Source of the DNA: Actinomycetes bacterium
GTDB taxonomy: Bacteria > Actinomycetota > Acidimicrobiia > Acidimicrobiales > JAMCQF01
Assembly (NCBI GenBank): GCA_021851885.1
Contig: JAJZBS010000010.1
Location: 1-52,231, forward strand
Direction: 5' to 3'
Length of the DNA: 52,231 nt
Below are positions 48,678 to 52,231 of this stretch, in pieces. The notes beneath the pieces are model-generated. The model ran no database searches. It was not told the origin of the DNA and saw nothing but the letters and a program-made list of their open reading frames with translations. The translations under genes and the position numbers were made by a program. Position 1 is the first letter of the stretch, and each line of letters begins with the position of its first letter.

Positions 48678-50303
48678 ATGACAGCCGGCCACGACTACCC
48701 GGTGCTGGCGTGCTCGGCGCCGACCCACGGCGACGCCTTCGATGCCAACGCCGCCGCCCACGGCGCGCTGGCCACCGAGCTCACCGACCGCCTCGAACGG
48801 GCGCGGGCCGGTGGGCCGGAGGAGGCGAGGGTGCGCCACCAGTCCCGGGGCAAGCTCCTGCCCCGTGCCCGCATCGACCGCCTGCTCGACGCCGGGTCGC
48901 CCTTCCTGGAGCTGTCGCCCCTGGCCGCCACCGGGATGTACGGCGACGAGGCCCCGGCGGCGGGGATCATCACCGGGATCGGGCGCGTGTCCGGCCGGGA
49001 GTGCGTGGTGGTGGCCAACGACGCCACCGTCAAGGGCGGCAGCTACTACCCGATGACGGTGAAGAAGCACCTCCGGGCCCAGGAGGTGGCACTGGCCAAC
49101 CGGCTGCCGTGCATCTACCTGGTCGACTCCGGCGGCGCCAACCTCCCCCGCCAGGACGAGGTCTTCCCCGACCGCGACCACTTCGGCCGCATCTTCTACA
49201 ACCAGGCGACGATGTCGGCACGCGGCATCCCCCAGCTGGCCGCCGTCCTCGGCTCGTGCACGGCCGGCGGCGCCTACGTGCCGGCCATGAGCGACGAGGC
49301 GGTCATCGTGGCCAACCAGGGGACGATCTTCCTGGGCGGCCCGCCGCTGGTGAAGGCGGCCACCGGGGAGGTGGTCACCGCCGAGGAGCTCGGGGGCGGG
49401 GACGTCCACGCACGCATCTCGGGGGTCACCGACCACCTGGCGACCGACGACGCCGACGCCCTGGCCACCCTCCGCTCCATCGTCGCCACCCTGCCGCCGA
49501 AGGGCCCGCCCCCGTGGGGGGTGGAGGCACCCGAGGAGCCGGCCGCCGATCCGGGCGAGCTGGCCGGCGTGGTGCCGGCCGACACCCGCACCCCCTACGA
49601 CGTCCGCGAGGTCGTCGCCCGCATCGTCGACGGGAGCCGGTTCCTCGAGTTCAAGGCCGAGTACGGCCGGACGCTCGTCACCGGGTTCGCCCGCATCCAC
49701 GGCCACCCTGTCGGGATCGTGGCCAACAACGGCGTCCTCTTCAGCGAGTCCGCCCTGAAGGGCGCCCACTTCATCGAGCTGTGCGACCAGCGCCGGATCC
49801 CGCTCGTGTTCCTGCAGAACATCAGCGGGTTCATGGTCGGGCGCGAGTACGAGGCGGGGGGCATCGCCAAGCACGGCGCCAAGATGGTCACCGCGGTGGC
49901 CTGCGCCCGGGTGCCGAAGTTCACCGTCGTCATCGGCGGGTCGTTCGGTGCCGGCAACTACTCGATGTGTGGGCGGGCCTACTCGCCCCGGTTCCTGTGG
50001 ATGTGGCCAAACGCCCGCATCTCGGTCATGGGGGGTGAGCAGGCGGCTTCGGTGCTGGCCACCATCCGCCGGGACCAGCTCGAGGCGTCGGGCCAGGCGT
50101 GGCCGGCGGACGAGGAGGAGGCGTTCAAGGCGCCCATCCGCGACCAGTACGAGCTCCAGGGCAACCCGTACTACGCCACCGCCCGGCTGTGGGACGACGG
50201 GGTCATCCACCCCACCGACACCCGCACCGTCCTCGCCCTCGGACTGGCGGCCGCCGCCAACGCGCCGCTCGACCCCATCGCCTACGGCACCTTCCGGATG
50301 TAG
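48678..50303 (+). CDS. Acyl-CoA carboxylase carboxyltransferase subunit, methylcrotonyl-CoA type
   Basis: The product has 541 residues from an ATG with GGGGAGGAG upstream. The two crotonase-fold halves of a biotin-dependent carboxyltransferase are complete. [35 protein letters not shown] and [20 protein letters not shown] are close to the beta subunit of 3-methylcrotonyl-CoA carboxylase, and [38 protein letters not shown] is the second acyl-CoA site. It transfers CO2 from biotin to an acyl-CoA, in leucine or isoprenoid-acid breakdown if the MCC assignment holds. The biotin carboxylase gene starts 2 bp downstream. Confidence 0.93.
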   Translation: MTAGHDYPVLACSAPTHGDAFDANAAAHGALATELTDRLERARAGGPEEARVRHQSRGKLLPRARIDRLLDAGSPFLELSPLAATGMYGDEAPAAGIITGIGRVSGRECVVVANDATVKGGSYYPMTVKKHLRAQEVALANRLPCIYLVDSGGANLPRQDEVFPDRDHFGRIFYNQATMSARGIPQLAAVLGSCTAGGAYVPAMSDEAVIVANQGTIFLGGPPLVKAATGEVVTAEELGGGDVHARISGVTDHLATDDADALATLRSIVATLPPKGPPPWGVEAPEEPAADPGELAGVVPADTRTPYDVREVVARIVDGSRFLEFKAEYGRTLVTGFARIHGHPVGIVANNGVLFSESALKGAHFIELCDQRRIPLVFLQNISGFMVGREYEAGGIAKHGAKMVTAVACARVPKFTVVIGGSFGAGNYSMCGRAYSPRFLWMWPNARISVMGGEQAASVLATIRRDQLEASGQAWPADEEEAFKAPIRDQYELQGNPYYATARLWDDGVIHPTDTRTVLALGLAAAANAPLDPIAYGTFRM

Positions 50304-50305
50304 CG

Positions 50306-52231
50306 GTGGCCTTCCCCTTCTCCTCCGTCCTGGTGGCCAACCGCGGCGAGATCGCCGTGCGCATCATGCGCACCCTGCGGTCGCTCGGCCTGCGGTCGGT
50401 GGCCGTCTACAGCGACGCTGACGAGGGCGCCCGCCACGTGCTCGAGGCGGACGACGCCGTGCGCATCGGGCCCGGGCCGGCGCTGTCCAGCTACCTCGAC
50501 GCCGCCGCCCTGCTCGACGCGGCCGTCGCCAGTGGCGCCGGAGCCGTCCACCCCGGCTACGGCTTCCTCTCCGAGGACGCAGCCTTCGCCCGGGCGTGCG
50601 TCGACGCCGGCCTGGTGTTCGTGGGGCCGCCGCCCGAGGCGGTGGAGCTGATGGGCGACAAGATCCGGGCCAAGCTGGCCGTGGCCGAGGCGGGGGTGCC
50701 GGTGGTGCCGGGCCGCACCGAGCCGGGCATGTCGGACGCCCAGCTGGTCGAGGCCGCCCTCGAGATCGGGTTCCCCGTCCTCCTCAAGCCGTCGGCCGGC
50801 GGTGGCGGCAAGGGCATGCACCTGGTGGGCGAGGCGGCCGAGCTCGCTCCCGCCATCGCCACCGCCCGGCGCGAGGCGACGAGCGCCTTCGGCAACGCCG
50901 ATCTCCTCGTCGAGCGGTGGATCGAACGCCCCCGCCACGTCGAGATCCAGGTCTTCGCCGACGCCCACGGTTCGGTGGTCCACCTGGGCGAGCGGGAGTG
51001 CAGCCTCCAGCGCCGCCACCAGAAGATCGTGGAGGAGGCGCCCTCCCCCCTCCTCGACCAGGACACCCGCGAGGCCATGGGCCGGCACGCACTCGAGGCC
51101 GCCCGCCGCTGTGGCTACGTGGGGGCGGGAACGGTCGAGTTCGTCGTGCCCGGCGACAGCCCGGGCGACCACTACTTCCTCGAGATGAACACCCGCCTCC
51201 AGGTCGAGCACCCGGTCACCGAGCTGGTCACCGGCCTCGACCTCGTCGAGCTGCAGCTGCGGGTGGCGGCCGGCGAGCCCCTCCCCTTCACCCAGGAGGA
51301 CGTCGCCCTTCGGGGTCACGCGGTCGAGGCCCGCGTGTACGCCGAGGACCCCGAACGCGGCTTCCTCCCCACCGGCGGTCGCGTGCTGGTGGCGTCCGAG
51401 CCGGTGGCGGACCACGTCCGGGTGGACTCGGGGCTGCGCCAGGGCACCACCGTCACCACCCTCTACGATCCGCTGCTGGCCAAGGTGGTGGCGTGGGGAC
51501 CGGACCGACCTGCCGCCCTCGCCCGCCTGCGCCGGGCACTGTCGCAGACGGCCGTCCTCGGCTTCGCCACCAACGTGGCCTTCCTGGTGGACCTGCTGGG
51601 CCATCCCGACGTGGTGGCGGGCCGGCTCGACACCGGCCTGGTGGACCGGCTGGCCGAGCGGGCCGCTGCCGGTGGTCCTGCCGGGTCGCCGGCGGCGGGC
51701 GGCGCCCCCCCGGCCCACGTGGCAGCGGCTGCCGCCATGGTGGTCGCCGCCGGGCGAGAGACGTCGCCGACCGGCGCTGACCGGTGGGACGTCCCCGACG
51801 GGTGGCGGCTGGGTGGCCGGGCGTGGATCGAGGAGCGGTTCGCGGTGAGCGGGGACGACGTCACCGTGCGGCGCCGTGCCGGAGCCGGACGGTGGGAGGT
51901 CGAGGTCGAGCTCGAAGGGGACGGCGTGTCCTCCTTCGGCGGCGTCATCCCGTCGGTGTCGGGCTCCGAGCTCGCCCTCCGTTCCGGCGACCGGACCCGC
52001 CGCTACCGGTGGGCCGTCGACGGCGGCACCGTGTGGATCGGGTGGCAGGGCGGCTCATGGGCGTTCCGACGCGAGGCGCCCGCCCGCCTGGCCGGGGCCG
52101 GGCCCGCCGGCGCCGGTGGCGGGGAGAGCGTGCGGAGCCCCATGCCGGGCACGGTGGTGGCCGTGCACGTGGCGCCGGGGCAGCGGGTCGGCGCCGGCGA
52201 GCCGTTGGTGATCGTGGAGGCGATGAAGATG
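50306..52231 (+). CDS. Biotin carboxylase/biotin carrier subunit of acyl-CoA carboxylase (cut by window end)
   Basis: This frame is not in the ORF track because it is open at the window end. From a GTG 2 bp after the previous stop, exactly 642 codons are visible. The biotin carboxylase domain (VLVANRGEIAVRIMRTLR; ATP-grasp loop GGGGKGMH; VERWIERPRHVEIQVFAD; GERECSLQRRHQK; EMNTRLQVEHPVTE) fills about residues 1-445. A linker and BT-like beta region follow, then the carrier domain SPMPGTVVAVHVAPGQ. The last five codons are EAMKM, the biotinylated-lysine motif, so only the final strands of the carrier are missing. This is the alpha subunit of the MCC-type complex. Confidence 0.95.
   Translation, partial: MAFPFSSVLVANRGEIAVRIMRTLRSLGLRSVAVYSDADEGARHVLEADDAVRIGPGPALSSYLDAAALLDAAVASGAGAVHPGYGFLSEDAAFARACVDAGLVFVGPPPEAVELMGDKIRAKLAVAEAGVPVVPGRTEPGMSDAQLVEAALEIGFPVLLKPSAGGGGKGMHLVGEAAELAPAIATARREATSAFGNADLLVERWIERPRHVEIQVFADAHGSVVHLGERECSLQRRHQKIVEEAPSPLLDQDTREAMGRHALEAARRCGYVGAGTVEFVVPGDSPGDHYFLEMNTRLQVEHPVTELVTGLDLVELQLRVAAGEPLPFTQEDVALRGHAVEARVYAEDPERGFLPTGGRVLVASEPVADHVRVDSGLRQGTTVTTLYDPLLAKVVAWGPDRPAALARLRRALSQTAVLGFATNVAFLVDLLGHPDVVAGRLDTGLVDRLAERAAAGGPAGSPAAGGAPPAHVAAAAAMVVAAGRETSPTGADRWDVPDGWRLGGRAWIEERFAVSGDDVTVRRRAGAGRWEVEVELEGDGVSSFGGVIPSVSGSELALRSGDRTRRYRWAVDGGTVWIGWQGGSWAFRREAPARLAGAGPAGAGGGESVRSPMPGTVVAVHVAPGQRVGAGEPLVIVEAMKM

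Noticed and set aside
1-52231. CRISPR arrays, insertion sequences, prophage or toxin-antitoxin modules
   Set aside because: No regularly spaced direct repeats, transposase or phage genes, or small paired toxin-like genes were seen on either strand.

Overview
The window is high-GC DNA with tightly packed genes, many GTG starts and many 4-bp (ATGA/GTGA) stop-start overlaps. It is rich in short-chain dehydrogenases (SDRs), amidohydrolase-2 proteins, an F420-type luciferase-like monooxygenase, cytochromes P450 and a DUF4193-like acidic zinc-ribbon protein. This points to a chromosomal segment of an actinomycete; Acidimicrobiia or a related soil/aquatic lineage is my inference, since no rRNA or other phylogenetic marker is present. 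I see no tRNA, rRNA, insertion sequence, prophage or CRISPR array.

Layout. (1) 1-5629, minus strand: a carbohydrate-type ABC importer (ATPase, two permeases, lipoprotein binding protein) runs directly into an OmpR-type response regulator and a histidine kinase cut by the window edge. (2) 5994-13327: mixed genes, namely threonine aldolase, a secreted phosphodiester glycosidase-like lipoprotein, a TetR regulator with a downstream enolase-superfamily dehydratase, an HhH-GPD-like protein, a DUF4193-like protein and a phosphoribosyltransferase/hydrolase fusion. (3) 13513-18162, minus strand: a catabolic-looking operon of SDR, small ferredoxin, luciferase-like monooxygenase, Dabb protein, amidohydrolase and SDR, divergent from a plus-strand amidohydrolase (18421). 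(4) 20254-27229, plus strand: a seven-gene, mostly stop-start-overlapping operon of two SDRs, a ThuA-like protein, P450, TIM-barrel protein, second P450 and MFS exporter, divergent from a limonene-epoxide-hydrolase-like gene. (5) 27260-37342: a TrmB-type regulator, a giant fused indolepyruvate:ferredoxin oxidoreductase and a complete branched-chain-amino-acid-type (Liv) ABC importer. (6) 37380-47889: FMN hydroxy-acid dehydrogenase, ketopantoate-reductase-like protein, class II aldolase with an unrecognised partner gene, two more SDRs, a flavoprotein, an ACMSD-like amidohydrolase, a VOC protein and a second MFS exporter. (7) 47915-52231: a TetR repressor divergent from methylcrotonyl-CoA-type carboxylase subunits; the biotinyl subunit is cut by the window end exactly after its EAMKM motif.

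Taken together, the region reads as uptake plus oxidative and hydrolytic breakdown of one or more unidentified organic acids, terpenoid-like or cyclic compounds, ending in acyl-CoA metabolism. The best lead is regulatory. A 20-bp dyad, GTAGTCA-N6-TGACTAC-like, recurs in the promoter regions at about 18.3, 32.2 and 42.8 kb, with a weaker copy at 28.2 kb. This suggests that several of these clusters are one regulon. A separate pair of palindromes (TTAACGATCGTTAA type) marks the probable operator of the carboxylase operon.
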